Assembly: GCA_021779095.1 (NCBI GenBank)
Contig: JAJYBI010000028.1
Coordinates: 1-47,657, forward strand
Direction of reading: 5' to 3'
From: Deltaproteobacteria bacterium
Lineage (GTDB): Bacteria; Desulfobacterota; Desulfuromonadia; Geobacterales; JAJYBI01
Length of the DNA stretch: 47,657 bases
Position numbers and translations under genes: made by a program. Positions 34,895 through 43,237 of this stretch are shown piece by piece (position 1 is the first letter of the stretch; the number at the start of each line of letters is the position of its first letter). The notes under the pieces are model-generated. The model was not told the origin of the DNA. It made no database searches and saw only the letters and a program-made list of their open reading frames with translations.

Positions 34895-35901
34895 CGACGC
34901 CACTTCTGGAAACGACCGGACTCACCCGCCACTTCCTGGCGAACGCAGACCCCTTCGGGCAGAAGACCGTGCTCAAGGCGGTGGATGGGGTGGATATCCG
35001 CCTGCAGGAGGGGGAGACCCTCGGAATCGCGGGGGAGTCCGGATGCGGCAAGTCGACGGCGGGGAGGCTGATGACGCGGCTTTTGGAACCGACGGGCGGC
35101 ACGGTCAGGTTCCGGGGTACCGACATCGCCACCCTGAAGGGACAGGCACTCCTCGCGTTCCGCAGGCAGGTCCAGATGATCTTCCAGGACCCGTTCTCGT
35201 CGCTCAATCCGCGCATGCGCGTCGGCGAGATCATCGGCGAACCGCTGAACATCCACAATCTCGCGGGGCGTTCCGACTACCGTAACCGGGTACTGCAGCT
35301 CATGGAACGGGTCGGCATCGACGCCGCAATGTACAACCGCTACCCGCACGAATTCTCCGGCGGACAGCGTCAGCGGATCGGCATCGCCCGCGCGCTCGCC
35401 GTCTCCCCACGCCTCATTATCGCCGACGAACCGGTCTCCGCACTGGACCTGTCCATCCAGGCGCAGATCATCAACCTCTTGCAGGAACTGAAGCGGGACC
35501 TCTCCCTCTCCTACGTCTTCATCGCCCACGACCTCTCCGTCGTCCGCCACATGAGCGACCGGGTCGCCATCATGTATCTGGGGAAGATCGTGGAGACGGG
35601 AAGCCGGGACGCGGTCTTCGACCGCCTGCTCCACCCCTACACGGAGGCGCTCCTGTCGGCCATCCCGAATGCGGAGCCGGGGAGGCAGCCTCACCGTCTC
35701 GCCTTGCGTGGCGACCTGCCGTCGCCGTACGACCCGCCGTCCGGCTGCCCGTTCCACACCCGCTGTCCCTATGCGGAGGCACGGTGTGCAACCGAACCGC
35801 CCCCCCTCGAAGAGAAGGAACCGGGCCATCACGCGGCATGTCATTTCAGCGACAAGCTCTTCCGCAGCGAGTTTATTGTTGACAAGCCCGGTCGAATATA
35901 A
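34891..35901 (+). CDS. oligopeptide/dipeptide ABC transporter ATPase (OppF/DppF type)
   Basis: A 336-residue partner ATPase: Walker [16 protein letters not shown]-loop MIFQDPFSSLNPR, signature FSGGQRQRIG, Walker B LIIADEPVSALD, IAHDLSVV, and the HPY extension with CPFHTRCPYAEARC. It starts at GTG 34891, overlapping the preceding stop as GTGA. Together the two genes would give a heterodimeric motor for a peptide or nickel-type importer. The membrane and binding subunits must be elsewhere. Confidence 0.93.
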   Translation: MTTPLLETTGLTRHFLANADPFGQKTVLKAVDGVDIRLQEGETLGIAGESGCGKSTAGRLMTRLLEPTGGTVRFRGTDIATLKGQALLAFRRQVQMIFQDPFSSLNPRMRVGEIIGEPLNIHNLAGRSDYRNRVLQLMERVGIDAAMYNRYPHEFSGGQRQRIGIARALAVSPRLIIADEPVSALDLSIQAQIINLLQELKRDLSLSYVFIAHDLSVVRHMSDRVAIMYLGKIVETGSRDAVFDRLLHPYTEALLSAIPNAEPGRQPHRLALRGDLPSPYDPPSGCPFHTRCPYAEARCATEPPPLEEKEPGHHAACHFSDKLFRSEFIVDKPGRI

Positions 35902-35907
35902 TTAAAT
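35879..35907 (+). promoter_or_regulatory. candidate promoter of the ArsR-like gene
   Basis: A perfect TTGACA (35879-35884) and TTAAAT (35902-35907) are 17 bases apart, overlapping the end of the OppF-type gene. The start would be about 40 bases before the ArsR-like ATG, in an AT-rich stretch. Confidence 0.45.
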
Positions 35908-35956
35908 CCATATATAGTTTTTTCATACCCCACCGAGCAACACAAGGTACTGCCCC

Positions 35957-36232
35957 ATGGAATTCGACAAAAGCAGGAACTTCGTCCAGGAGTCGGAGAT
36001 ACTGAAGGTCATCGGCCACCCGATCCGGCTCAAGATCGTTGCCGGACTCTGCACGAAGGAGTGCAACGTCAAGCATATCTGGGAATGCCTCAACCTCCCC
36101 CAGGCAACCGTTTCCCAGCACCTGGCCCTCCTGAAGAACAAGGGGATCATCGAGGGGAAACGGGAAGGGGTCGAGGTGCACTACAGCGTCATCCACCCCC
36201 TCGTCAGAAAACTCATCGACATCCTCGACTGA
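35957..36232 (+). CDS. ArsR-family winged-helix regulator
   Basis: A 91-residue DNA-binding protein: LKVIGHPIRLKIVAGLC, then the recognition helix LNLPQATVSQHLALLKNKG and wing GKREGVEVHYSV. The usual ELCVCDL metal motif is replaced by CTKECNVKHIWECL, which keeps three cysteines and a histidine near helix 3, so metal or thiol sensing is possible but not proven. It is transcribed on its own between a promoter and a terminator, with an rRNA methyltransferase gene following. The target is unknown, perhaps itself. Confidence 0.9.
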   Translation: MEFDKSRNFVQESEILKVIGHPIRLKIVAGLCTKECNVKHIWECLNLPQATVSQHLALLKNKGIIEGKREGVEVHYSVIHPLVRKLIDILD

Positions 36233-36257
36233 CCGGACAACCGACATAGCCCCCCCG

Positions 36258-36288
36258 ATCCCCTTCCTGCGAAGGGGATTTTCATTTC
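36258..36288 (+). terminator. terminator after the ArsR-like gene
   Basis: ATCCCCTTC and GAAGGGGAT form a 9-base stem with a 4-base loop, followed by TTTCATTT. The T-run is interrupted, so it may be leaky towards the methyltransferase gene. Confidence 0.65.
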
Positions 36289-36301
36289 CGAGAGACGTGC
36301 C

Positions 36302-37477
36302 ATGCTTACCATCATCCTGAAAAAACACGAGGACCGCCGGGTCCGCAACGGCCACCCCTGGGTATTCAGCAACGAGATCGCCGAGATGCGTGGCGACAGA
36401 CAGCCCGGAGCCGCCGCCGAGGTACGCGACGCCGGTGGCAGCCTCGTGGGGTACGGCCACTTCAACCCCCGCTCGCTCATCGCCGTCCGGCTCCTTGCTA
36501 CCGGCACGGCCGACCTGGACGACGCAGTGCTCTACCGGGAACGGATCGGACGGGCCGACACCCTGCGCCATGCACTCTACCCGGGGCTCGACTGCTACCG
36601 GGCGGTCTACGGCGAGGCGGACTTCCTCCCCGGTCTCGTGGTGGACCGCTACGGCGACTACCTGTCGGTCCAGTTCCTCTCCGCCGGGATGGACAGCCGG
36701 CGGGAGATCATCGTCCCGCTCCTTAGGGAGCTCTTCCAGCCGAAGGGGATCGTCGCCCGCAACGACGTGGCCGTCCGGTCCCTGGAGGGGCTCGGCGAGG
36801 CGGTCGAGGTCCTGTACGGCGAGATCCCCGAGATTATCGAGATAAAAGAGAACGGGCTCAAGCTCGCCGTGAACCTCCTGCAGGGACAGAAGACCGGACA
36901 TTTTCTCGACCAGAAGGAAAACCACCTGCTCTTGCGGAATATCTGCGCAGGGAAAGAGGTGCTGGACTGCTTCTGCTACAGCGGCAGCTGGGGTCTGCAC
37001 GCCGCCTCCTTCGGCGCCGCATCGGTCACCTGCATCGACGTCTCCGAGCGGGCGATCGGCCTCGCCCGGCAGAACTTCGCCCTGAACGGCCTGGGAGGGC
37101 GGTTTCGCGGCGAGGCCACGGACGCCTTCGACCGCCTCCGGAGCCTGAAGAGCGAGGGGCGGCGGTTCGACGTCATCGTCCTCGACCCGCCCGCCTTCGT
37201 GAAGAGCAGGAAGGCGCTCAAGGAGGCCCAGAAAGGGTATCTCACCATCAACCGCCGGGCGCTGGAACTGCTCGATGAGGGGGGCTTCCTCATCACCTGC
37301 TCCTGCTCCTACCACATGGAACGGGAGATGTTCCGCGACCTCCTGACCACGGCCGCCCGGCAGGCGGGCCGCCGGATGCGGCTCGTCGCCGCCCGTTCCC
37401 AGGCGCCGGACCACCCGGTACTCCTCGGCCTCCCCGAGACGGAGTACCTCAAGTGCCTCGTTCTCCAGGCGGTCTGA
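36302..37477 (+). CDS. rlmI: RlmI-like 23S rRNA cytosine methyltransferase
   Basis: A 391-residue SAM-dependent enzyme. An N-terminal PUA-like domain (NGHPWVFSNEI) is followed by an EEHEE domain and a Rossmann methyltransferase. Motifs: FLDQKENHLLL, motif I EVLDCFCYSGSWGLHAA, the acidic SAM ribose residue in VTCIDVSERAI, motif IV VLDPPAFVKS, and ITCSCSYHM with the catalytic-type cysteine. RlmI makes m5C1962 in E. coli 23S rRNA; the target here is inferred from family. Confidence 0.9.
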   Translation: MLTIILKKHEDRRVRNGHPWVFSNEIAEMRGDRQPGAAAEVRDAGGSLVGYGHFNPRSLIAVRLLATGTADLDDAVLYRERIGRADTLRHALYPGLDCYRAVYGEADFLPGLVVDRYGDYLSVQFLSAGMDSRREIIVPLLRELFQPKGIVARNDVAVRSLEGLGEAVEVLYGEIPEIIEIKENGLKLAVNLLQGQKTGHFLDQKENHLLLRNICAGKEVLDCFCYSGSWGLHAASFGAASVTCIDVSERAIGLARQNFALNGLGGRFRGEATDAFDRLRSLKSEGRRFDVIVLDPPAFVKSRKALKEAQKGYLTINRRALELLDEGGFLITCSCSYHMEREMFRDLLTTAARQAGRRMRLVAARSQAPDHPVLLGLPETEYLKCLVLQAV

Positions 37478-37640
37478 GCTCTACCCGGAAGTTCATCCCC
37501 TCTTCCCCATCCATCGATTTTTATGCGACTGCATAACTGCAGCACCACCCATCTGCCTTAAACTTATCTCCCCTCTTTCGGACCGTCTACCGACTCCTCG
37601 TACCGCACAGCCGTGCCTAGCCCGCATATGCACTTACGCC

Positions 37641-37668
37641 TTGACTTTTACGTATCACATGCTACAAA
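37641..37668 (+). promoter_or_regulatory. candidate chrB promoter
   Basis: TTGACT (37641-37646) and TACAAA (37663-37668) are separated by 16 bases, about 50 bases before the chrB ATG. The 37478-37719 gap holds this and an operator, and nothing else recognisable. Confidence 0.55.
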
Positions 37669-37670
37669 GT

Positions 37671-37686
37671 TGTAACACATGTTACA
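37671..37686. promoter_or_regulatory. palindromic operator at the chrB promoter
   Basis: TGTAACA-CA-TGTTACA, two perfect 7-base arms, starts 3 bases after the -10 box and covers the expected transcription start. A protein bound here would block initiation. ChrB, encoded just downstream, is a likely occupant because ChrB homologues repress chromate genes; this is inference. Confidence 0.65.
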
Positions 37687-37719
37687 CGCACAACACGACC
37701 CTCACAAAACGCAAACGCC

Positions 37720-38709
37720 ATGACGACAGACCACTCCCCCCCCCATGAATGGCTTCTCTTTTTCTACACGGTGCCGTCCAAACCGGTCAGCAATCGGATG
37801 AAAATCTGGCGCATGCTTACCAAGGCCGGCGCAGTTCAGTTCAAAGGGTCTGGGTACATCCTCCCCGCCAACGATGACCATTATGAACTTTTACAGTGGT
37901 TGGTATCCACGGTTGCGGCTATGCAGGGAGAAGCGGCTTTCGTCAAGGTACCGGCGATTGAAACAATGAAAGAGGATGAAATAGTCGGCCTCTTTATCCA
38001 GCAACGGGAAAAGGATTATTTCGACCTTGGCAACCGGCTCGATGCGTTAGAGAGAAAAGTCGGCGTTACCGGTAAACCTGCCACGTTAAATGACAACAAG
38101 AACTTTGAAGAGGATTTGCAGAAGCTTGTGAGGGAATTTCAGGACATTGGTCGAATCGACTTCTTCGCCACCAAAGGACGCAAGGCAATGGGAAACAGGT
38201 TAAACTCACTATCGTCTGCAATTGCCGGCACAAACCGTAGAGAAGCAACTGTGACAGCCGTCGAGGTCCCGAGAAGGCGCGCCGCAGAGTTCCAGGAGAA
38301 GATGTGGGTCACGAGGAAAAGACCATTTATCGACCGGATAGCCTCAGCATGGCTGATCAAGAGGTTCATCGACCCGAATGCCCGGTTCGGTTTCATAGAT
38401 GAGCGCGAGGTCGGCGGCCTTGACAAGAATGCAATCGCCTATGACATGGTTGGCGGAGAATTCACCCATGTAGGCGAAATGTGTACATTCGAGGTGCTGC
38501 TAGCGTCGTTTGGATTGGGAGACAAAGGGCTCGATGTCATGGCCGAGATCGTTCACCAACTCGATTTGCTGGATGACAGATACCGCAATCCCGCTGCAGA
38601 GGGATTGCGGGAAATTCTCGATGGTATCAGAAAAACGGCCAAGGACGATCACGAGTCCTTGGAGACGGGAATGAGCATTATTGAAATGCTCTATGCGGCG
38701 AATGCCTGA
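37720..38709 (+). CDS. chrB: chromate-resistance regulator ChrB
   Basis: A 329-residue protein with both ChrB parts: the N-terminal domain (EWLLFFYTVPSKPVSNRMKI, about 1-160) and the C-terminal ChrB domain (TRKRPFIDRIASAWLIKRFI ... FIDEREVGG ... GEFTHVGEMCTFEVLL). ChrB homologues act as chromate-responsive repressors or aids to the ChrA efflux pump. No chrA is in this window. Base composition is visibly less GC-rich than the flanking genes, which hints at transfer. The next gene, 37 bases on, encodes a multiheme cytochrome, so chromate reduction rather than efflux may be the output. Confidence 0.88.
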   Translation: MTTDHSPPHEWLLFFYTVPSKPVSNRMKIWRMLTKAGAVQFKGSGYILPANDDHYELLQWLVSTVAAMQGEAAFVKVPAIETMKEDEIVGLFIQQREKDYFDLGNRLDALERKVGVTGKPATLNDNKNFEEDLQKLVREFQDIGRIDFFATKGRKAMGNRLNSLSSAIAGTNRREATVTAVEVPRRRAAEFQEKMWVTRKRPFIDRIASAWLIKRFIDPNARFGFIDEREVGGLDKNAIAYDMVGGEFTHVGEMCTFEVLLASFGLGDKGLDVMAEIVHQLDLLDDRYRNPAAEGLREILDGIRKTAKDDHESLETGMSIIEMLYAANA

Positions 38710-38746
38710 TTTGCCACGGGCGCAACTACAAGGAAGGGAGTACTGG

Positions 38747-39985
38747 ATGAGGAGTACGACAGCACCACGGATCATGCCCATCATGGTGGCAGTTTTGGCC
38801 ACGATCACTTTGTCAACCGTTGCAGGAGCGGAAGGGATGCAGTTCCCGCTGGGTACCGCCACACCGTCAGAAACCTGCGGCGCCTGCCATAAGGCGATCT
38901 ACCGGGAGTTTGCCTTCGGCTTCGGAAGCGACAACCACTATCAGCCGACGACTATTCTCCAGAAGGAGGGGGAAGCGCTTGCCATGCCGGCAACCGTTTC
39001 CGCCACGGCCACGGCCCATGCCTTTGCCGGTGCCGAGCCCTACCCCGTCCATGCCCGGGAGGCGGAGGAGGGGGGAAGGTCGTGCAACGTCTGCCACTTC
39101 CCGGAACCGTTTGCCATCCCGGACATCAGTGCGGAGGGGATGACCAAGCCGAAAGGCCGGCCGAAGACGCAGGAGGCGGGCGGGCTTACCTGTGCCAGCT
39201 GTCACCTGACGCCGGAAGGTAAGATCAGGGGGCCTTACGTGGTGAATGCGCCCCACGAGACGGTGGCTGATCCGGCCATCCAGACCTCGGCGATGTGCGC
39301 CTACTGCCACAGCATGGGTAAACGGGTGATTGGCAAGCAGACCCAGACCTTCCTGGAATGGCGGGATGACTTCAACAGGCCGGGACTGGGCAAGCAGCAG
39401 TGCCAGGACTGTCACATGCCGCGCACCATGCGCAAGGTGGCGGACGAGCCTGGCGCGCCGGAACGGGCGGTGGCGCGTCATCTCTGGACCGGCGGGCGTT
39501 CCAAACAGCGGCTCGCCTCCGCCCTCAGCATGGTGGTCACCCAGCCGGACGCGGGGCAACCGGGGCTGACATTCCATGTGATCAACATCGGCGCGGGACA
39601 CTCGGTGCCGACCGGCTCCAATCGCCGGGCCATCTACCTGGATGTGCAGGTGCTGAACAAGAAGGGGAAGACGGTGGCGACGAAGGAGTGGATGTTCGCC
39701 CCCTGGTTCGGCCCGCGCCCGGACGACCGGAAGTATCTGGAAGAGGACAAGAAAAATCCCGACGCCGTGGCCCTCATGCAGGCCGACGCCCAGGGACCTC
39801 ACGAGCCGATAATCCGGGCCGGAGAGGAACGGCTGCTCTCCTGGACTCCGTATCTCAAGCCGGGGCAATACACGGTGAAGGCGCGGCTCGTCTACGATCT
39901 CAATCGCTACAATGCCAGATCGTTCACCGGGGACCAGACGGAGATCAACGGCACCACTCTCGCCATCAGGGTAAAAAAGGGGTAA
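38747..39985 (+). CDS. five-haem c-type cytochrome paired with chrB
   Basis: A 412-residue periplasmic protein with a cleavable signal (MPIMVAVLATITLSTVAGAEG). Five CxxCH motifs follow: CGACH, CNVCH, CASCH, CAYCH and CQDCH, all in the first 240 residues, with extra histidines for bis-His ligation. The pattern is that of cytochrome c554-like multiheme proteins. The last 170 residues (LTFHVINIGAGHSVPTGS ... PGQYTVKARLVYDL) look like a beta-sandwich. GGAAGGGAG lies 6 bases before the ATG at 38747. As it follows chrB closely it is likely induced by chromate and may transfer electrons to it. The substrate is inferred, not shown. Confidence 0.85.
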   Translation: MRSTTAPRIMPIMVAVLATITLSTVAGAEGMQFPLGTATPSETCGACHKAIYREFAFGFGSDNHYQPTTILQKEGEALAMPATVSATATAHAFAGAEPYPVHAREAEEGGRSCNVCHFPEPFAIPDISAEGMTKPKGRPKTQEAGGLTCASCHLTPEGKIRGPYVVNAPHETVADPAIQTSAMCAYCHSMGKRVIGKQTQTFLEWRDDFNRPGLGKQQCQDCHMPRTMRKVADEPGAPERAVARHLWTGGRSKQRLASALSMVVTQPDAGQPGLTFHVINIGAGHSVPTGSNRRAIYLDVQVLNKKGKTVATKEWMFAPWFGPRPDDRKYLEEDKKNPDAVALMQADAQGPHEPIIRAGEERLLSWTPYLKPGQYTVKARLVYDLNRYNARSFTGDQTEINGTTLAIRVKKG

Positions 39986-39989
39986 CAGA

Positions 39990-40022
39990 AAGGGGACCTG
40001 CCAAGACAGGTCCCCTTCTTCT
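39990..40022 (+). terminator. terminator after the chrB-cytochrome pair
   Basis: AAGGGGACCTG and CAGGTCCCCTT form an 11-base stem with a 6-base loop, followed by CTTCTT. It lies just after the cytochrome stop codon. Confidence 0.85.
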
Positions 40023-40088
40023 TGCGACAACAGATGCTGGCCGTGATTCCGGCCTCATTCCATCCAACTGGCCGGCACGCGGGTGTGC

Positions 40089-41507
40089 TCATTTCTCCCC
40101 GCTGAGGTCGATCTCCCGGACCTTCCCGAGGGTCGAAAGCGGCTTGTCGAACTTTGCCCCGTCACCCACCACCACGATCGTCAGCTTCTCCGGCTGCAGG
40201 TACTTCTTCGCGACGCGGAGCACGTCCTCCTTCGTCACCTTGGCGATCTTCTTCCGGTAGTTCTCCAGGTAGCCTTCCGGATAGCCGAAGAACTCCAGAC
40301 GGGCCCGCTGGGTCACGACCATCTCCGGCTTGGTGAACCCGAAAACGAAGGAGTTGATGATGTAGTCCTTGGCGAGCTTCAGCTCCTGGTCGCTCACCGG
40401 CTTCTTCGTCATGCCGGCGATGATCTTCTTCATCAGGCCGATCACCTGGACGGTGGTATCGGTCTTCGTCTCCGTATCCGCCCGGAAGGTGCCGGTAAAC
40501 TGCCGCCCCACGTCGAAGTAGCTGTAGACGTTGTAGGCGAGTCCCAGGTTCGAGCGGATCTCCGTCGTGAGCCGCGAGGTGAATCCGCCGCCGAGGATGT
40601 AGTCCATCACCCGGATCGCATACAGGTCGGGGTTGTCCTTGGTGATCCCCAGGTGTCCCATCCGGATGACCGTCTGGCTCACATCCTTCGGGGCGTACAG
40701 GATGGCGGGCTTCACCGCAACCGGCTCACCCACCGCCGGCAGCGGTTCCGCCGGCGGCTCCCACCCGGCGAAGTCCTTCTCAAGCGACGCCAGGAACGCC
40801 TTCCGGTCGAAGTCGCCGGACACGGCGAGGATCATCCCCTCGGGCCGGAAGTACCGGCGGTGGAAGGCCACCAGGTCGTCGCGGGTGATCGCCGAGATCG
40901 ATGCGATGGTGGGATACCGTCCCAGGGGGTGCCCCGCATAGACCGCCTTCCCCAGCTCCCGGTCGGCAACCGCCTTCGGATCGTCGTTCTGGCGGCGCAG
41001 GGCGTCGATCGCGCCGTTCTTCGCCACGTTCAAACGCTCCTCGTCGAATGCCGGATGCATCAGCACCTGGGCGAACAGCTCCATGGTCCGGTCCAGGTTC
41101 TTCGTCAGGCAGGAGAAGTTCGCGGACCCGCTCTCCGGGCCGATAGATGTCTCGATGGACGACGCCATGAACTCCAGCTCCGCATCCAGCCTGTCCGGCG
41201 GGATTGCCTGCGTGCCGCCGCTCCGCATGACCTCGCCGGTGATCCCCGCGAGCCCCGTCTTGTCGGCGGGGTCATAGATGGAGCCGGTCTTCACGTAGGC
41301 CGTCACGTTCACCAGCGGCAGCTCATGGTTCTCCAGCATGTAGACGATCATGCCGTTTTTCAGCTGGACCCGTTCCGCCTTCGGAATCTCGAAGGAGAGC
41401 GGCGGGAAGGTCATGGTCCGGGGATTCGCCAGGGGGGCGGCCAGGGCGGCGCACGGCATCAGAAGCGCCAGTGCGAGGACCCATATTTTCAGCAGGTTCC
41501 GTCTCAT
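40089..41507 (-). CDS. M16-family peptidase-like protein without zinc motif
   Basis: A 472-residue protein with a signal sequence (LLKIWVLALALLMPCAALA) and two M16 domains. The place of the HxxEH zinc motif reads GLAGITGEVMRSGGT, so the metal ligands are missing and the subunit is probably inactive. The second half has the RPEGMILAVSGDFD and FTSRLTTEIRSNLGLAY elements of M16 partner subunits. It overlaps the active partner gene by 4 bases (ATGA). The pair should form a periplasmic heterodimer like other M16B proteases. Confidence 0.9.
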   Translation of the reverse strand: MRRNLLKIWVLALALLMPCAALAAPLANPRTMTFPPLSFEIPKAERVQLKNGMIVYMLENHELPLVNVTAYVKTGSIYDPADKTGLAGITGEVMRSGGTQAIPPDRLDAELEFMASSIETSIGPESGSANFSCLTKNLDRTMELFAQVLMHPAFDEERLNVAKNGAIDALRRQNDDPKAVADRELGKAVYAGHPLGRYPTIASISAITRDDLVAFHRRYFRPEGMILAVSGDFDRKAFLASLEKDFAGWEPPAEPLPAVGEPVAVKPAILYAPKDVSQTVIRMGHLGITKDNPDLYAIRVMDYILGGGFTSRLTTEIRSNLGLAYNVYSYFDVGRQFTGTFRADTETKTDTTVQVIGLMKKIIAGMTKKPVSDQELKLAKDYIINSFVFGFTKPEMVVTQRARLEFFGYPEGYLENYRKKIAKVTKEDVLRVAKKYLQPEKLTIVVVGDGAKFDKPLSTLGKVREIDLSGEK

Positions 41508-42994
41508 TTCGCCACCTCCCGCTTCACGACAACGCCCACCGTCCGGTTCGCCCTCGTCAGGTATGTACGCGCCACCCGCATCACATCCTCGGGGGTCACC
41601 TGGGCCACCTTCTGCCGGTGCTCCACCAGATAGCGCCAGCTGCCGGCCACCGCCTCGTACTCCGTCAGGTAATAGGCCAGCCCGCCGTTTGAACTCATCT
41701 TGCGCGCCTCATCGTATTCCAGCTTGTTGAGGATCTGCTGCAGGTCGTGCCTTTTCACCGGCACCGTCTTCAGCTTGTCCAACTCGGCCAGGATCGCCTT
41801 CTCCACCTCGTGGGCCGTGTGGGGCAGGCGGGGGGTTGCGGAAATGACGAACAGGTTGGGATAACGGCTCCCCGGGGCGTTGAATGACCCGACATCCGTC
41901 GCCAGCTGATCTTCCAGCACCAGTTTCCTGTAAAGCCGGGACGTACGGCCGCTGGTGAGGAGCATGTCGATCACGTCGAAGACGTAATCATCCTTTGACG
42001 GCAGGGTCGGCTTGTGATAGCCGATCAGAAGCTGCGACTCCGCATCGCCGATGATCTCCACCCGCCGCTCGCCGTCCTGCTCCGGCTCCACCGTCGCCAC
42101 CGGCGGTACCGGCGTACCCGGCTTGATGTCGCCGAAGTACCGTTCCACCAGGGCGATGGTCTTCTTCGGATCGATATCCCCCACGATGGCGACGATGGCG
42201 TTGTTGGGGGCGTAGTACCGGTGGAGAAAGTTCTCCGCCTTGGTCCGGGTCAGGTTCTCGATGTCCGACATCCAGCCGATGGTCGGCTGGCCGTAGGGGT
42301 GGGCGAGGTAGGCGGTATCGACGAAGGCCTCCCAGAGACGCCCTTCCGGTTCCGCTTCGTAGGAACGGCGCCGCTCCTCCATCACCACGTCCCGTTCCGT
42401 ATAGAACTCGCGCAGCACGGCGTTCTTCATCCGGTCCGACTCGATGGCCGCCCAGAGTTCCAGCTTGTTGGACGGGACATTGATGATATAGGTGGTGCCG
42501 TCCTTGCTGGTGAAGGCGTTGTAGCCGGTGGCGCCGTTCTTTGCATAGATCTGGGCGAACTCCTCCTTCACCACGTACTTCTCCTCCTCCGCCTGCAACT
42601 TCTTCAGCTGCGCGGAGAGCTGTGCTATCCGTTTCGGATCACCCTTGGCCCCAAGCGCCTTCTCGCGCATGATCGCCTGGGCGGTGGTCTCGATCCGGTC
42701 GAGGATCGGTTTCTCGGCCGCGTAGTTCTTCGTACCGAGGGTCTTCGTCCCCTTGAACAGCATATGCTCCAGCATATGCGCCAGTCCCCGCTCGTCGCTT
42801 CGTTCGTCCACGCTCCCCACCTTGAACCGTATCCAGGCGGCGATCGTGGGAGAGTCATGCCGCTCCACCATGAGGAGCTTCATGCCGTTTTTCAGGGTAT
42901 GCTCCTGCACCCGGTCTTCCAGACCGGCCGCGGAGGCAGCAACGGCCGACAGCAGACAGGCCGCTGCGACCATGAACAGGGTGAGACGCTTCAT
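41504..42994 (-). CDS. M16-family zinc peptidase, active subunit
   Basis: A 496-residue exported protein: signal LTLFMVAAACLLSAVAASAA, then the inverted zinc motif HMLEH in RGLAHMLEHMLFKGTK with a downstream glutamate in the expected region, and a second inactive M16 half (SGRTSRLYRKLVLEDQLA). It contains an unusual charged insert (residues about 100-150, rich in Lys/Glu/Gln, KKLQAEEEKYVVKEEFAQ) after the motif. AAGGAGG lies before the ATG at 42994. It is first in a two-gene unit with the zinc-less partner. Confidence 0.92.
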   Translation of the reverse strand: MKRLTLFMVAAACLLSAVAASAAGLEDRVQEHTLKNGMKLLMVERHDSPTIAAWIRFKVGSVDERSDERGLAHMLEHMLFKGTKTLGTKNYAAEKPILDRIETTAQAIMREKALGAKGDPKRIAQLSAQLKKLQAEEEKYVVKEEFAQIYAKNGATGYNAFTSKDGTTYIINVPSNKLELWAAIESDRMKNAVLREFYTERDVVMEERRRSYEAEPEGRLWEAFVDTAYLAHPYGQPTIGWMSDIENLTRTKAENFLHRYYAPNNAIVAIVGDIDPKKTIALVERYFGDIKPGTPVPPVATVEPEQDGERRVEIIGDAESQLLIGYHKPTLPSKDDYVFDVIDMLLTSGRTSRLYRKLVLEDQLATDVGSFNAPGSRYPNLFVISATPRLPHTAHEVEKAILAELDKLKTVPVKRHDLQQILNKLEYDEARKMSSNGGLAYYLTEYEAVAGSWRYLVEHRQKVAQVTPEDVMRVARTYLTRANRTVGVVVKREVAK

Positions 42995-43237
42995 CCGTTC
43001 CTCCTTTCGTTGAAAACCCCGGACATCCTAGTCATTCCGGCGGCACAAATCAACCATTCAATGGTCCGCACCCGCCATGCCGTCGCAGGCGTGCTCCTGC
43101 ATATTCGACGGCACCCCGCATTTTTTGTAAACAACGTTATACGAATATGGTATACAACTCCAAACCCGCGATCCATGCGGTTGTCGGCAACGGCAACCAT
43201 GTCCGTCAATCATGATTATGCTTACAATGGGGTAACA

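Noticed and set aside
43120..43165. Imperfect dyad GTTATACGAATATGGTATAC upstream of the chemoreceptor as an operator
   Set aside because: Arms are short and interrupted and no well-spaced promoter boxes accompany it; a sigma-28 promoter typical of chemoreceptors was also looked for and not found.
42014..43237. Extension of the chemoreceptor frame upstream across the M16 gene
   Set aside because: The frame is open only because of high GC; the receptor begins at ATG 43238 with a ribosome site and a first membrane helix.
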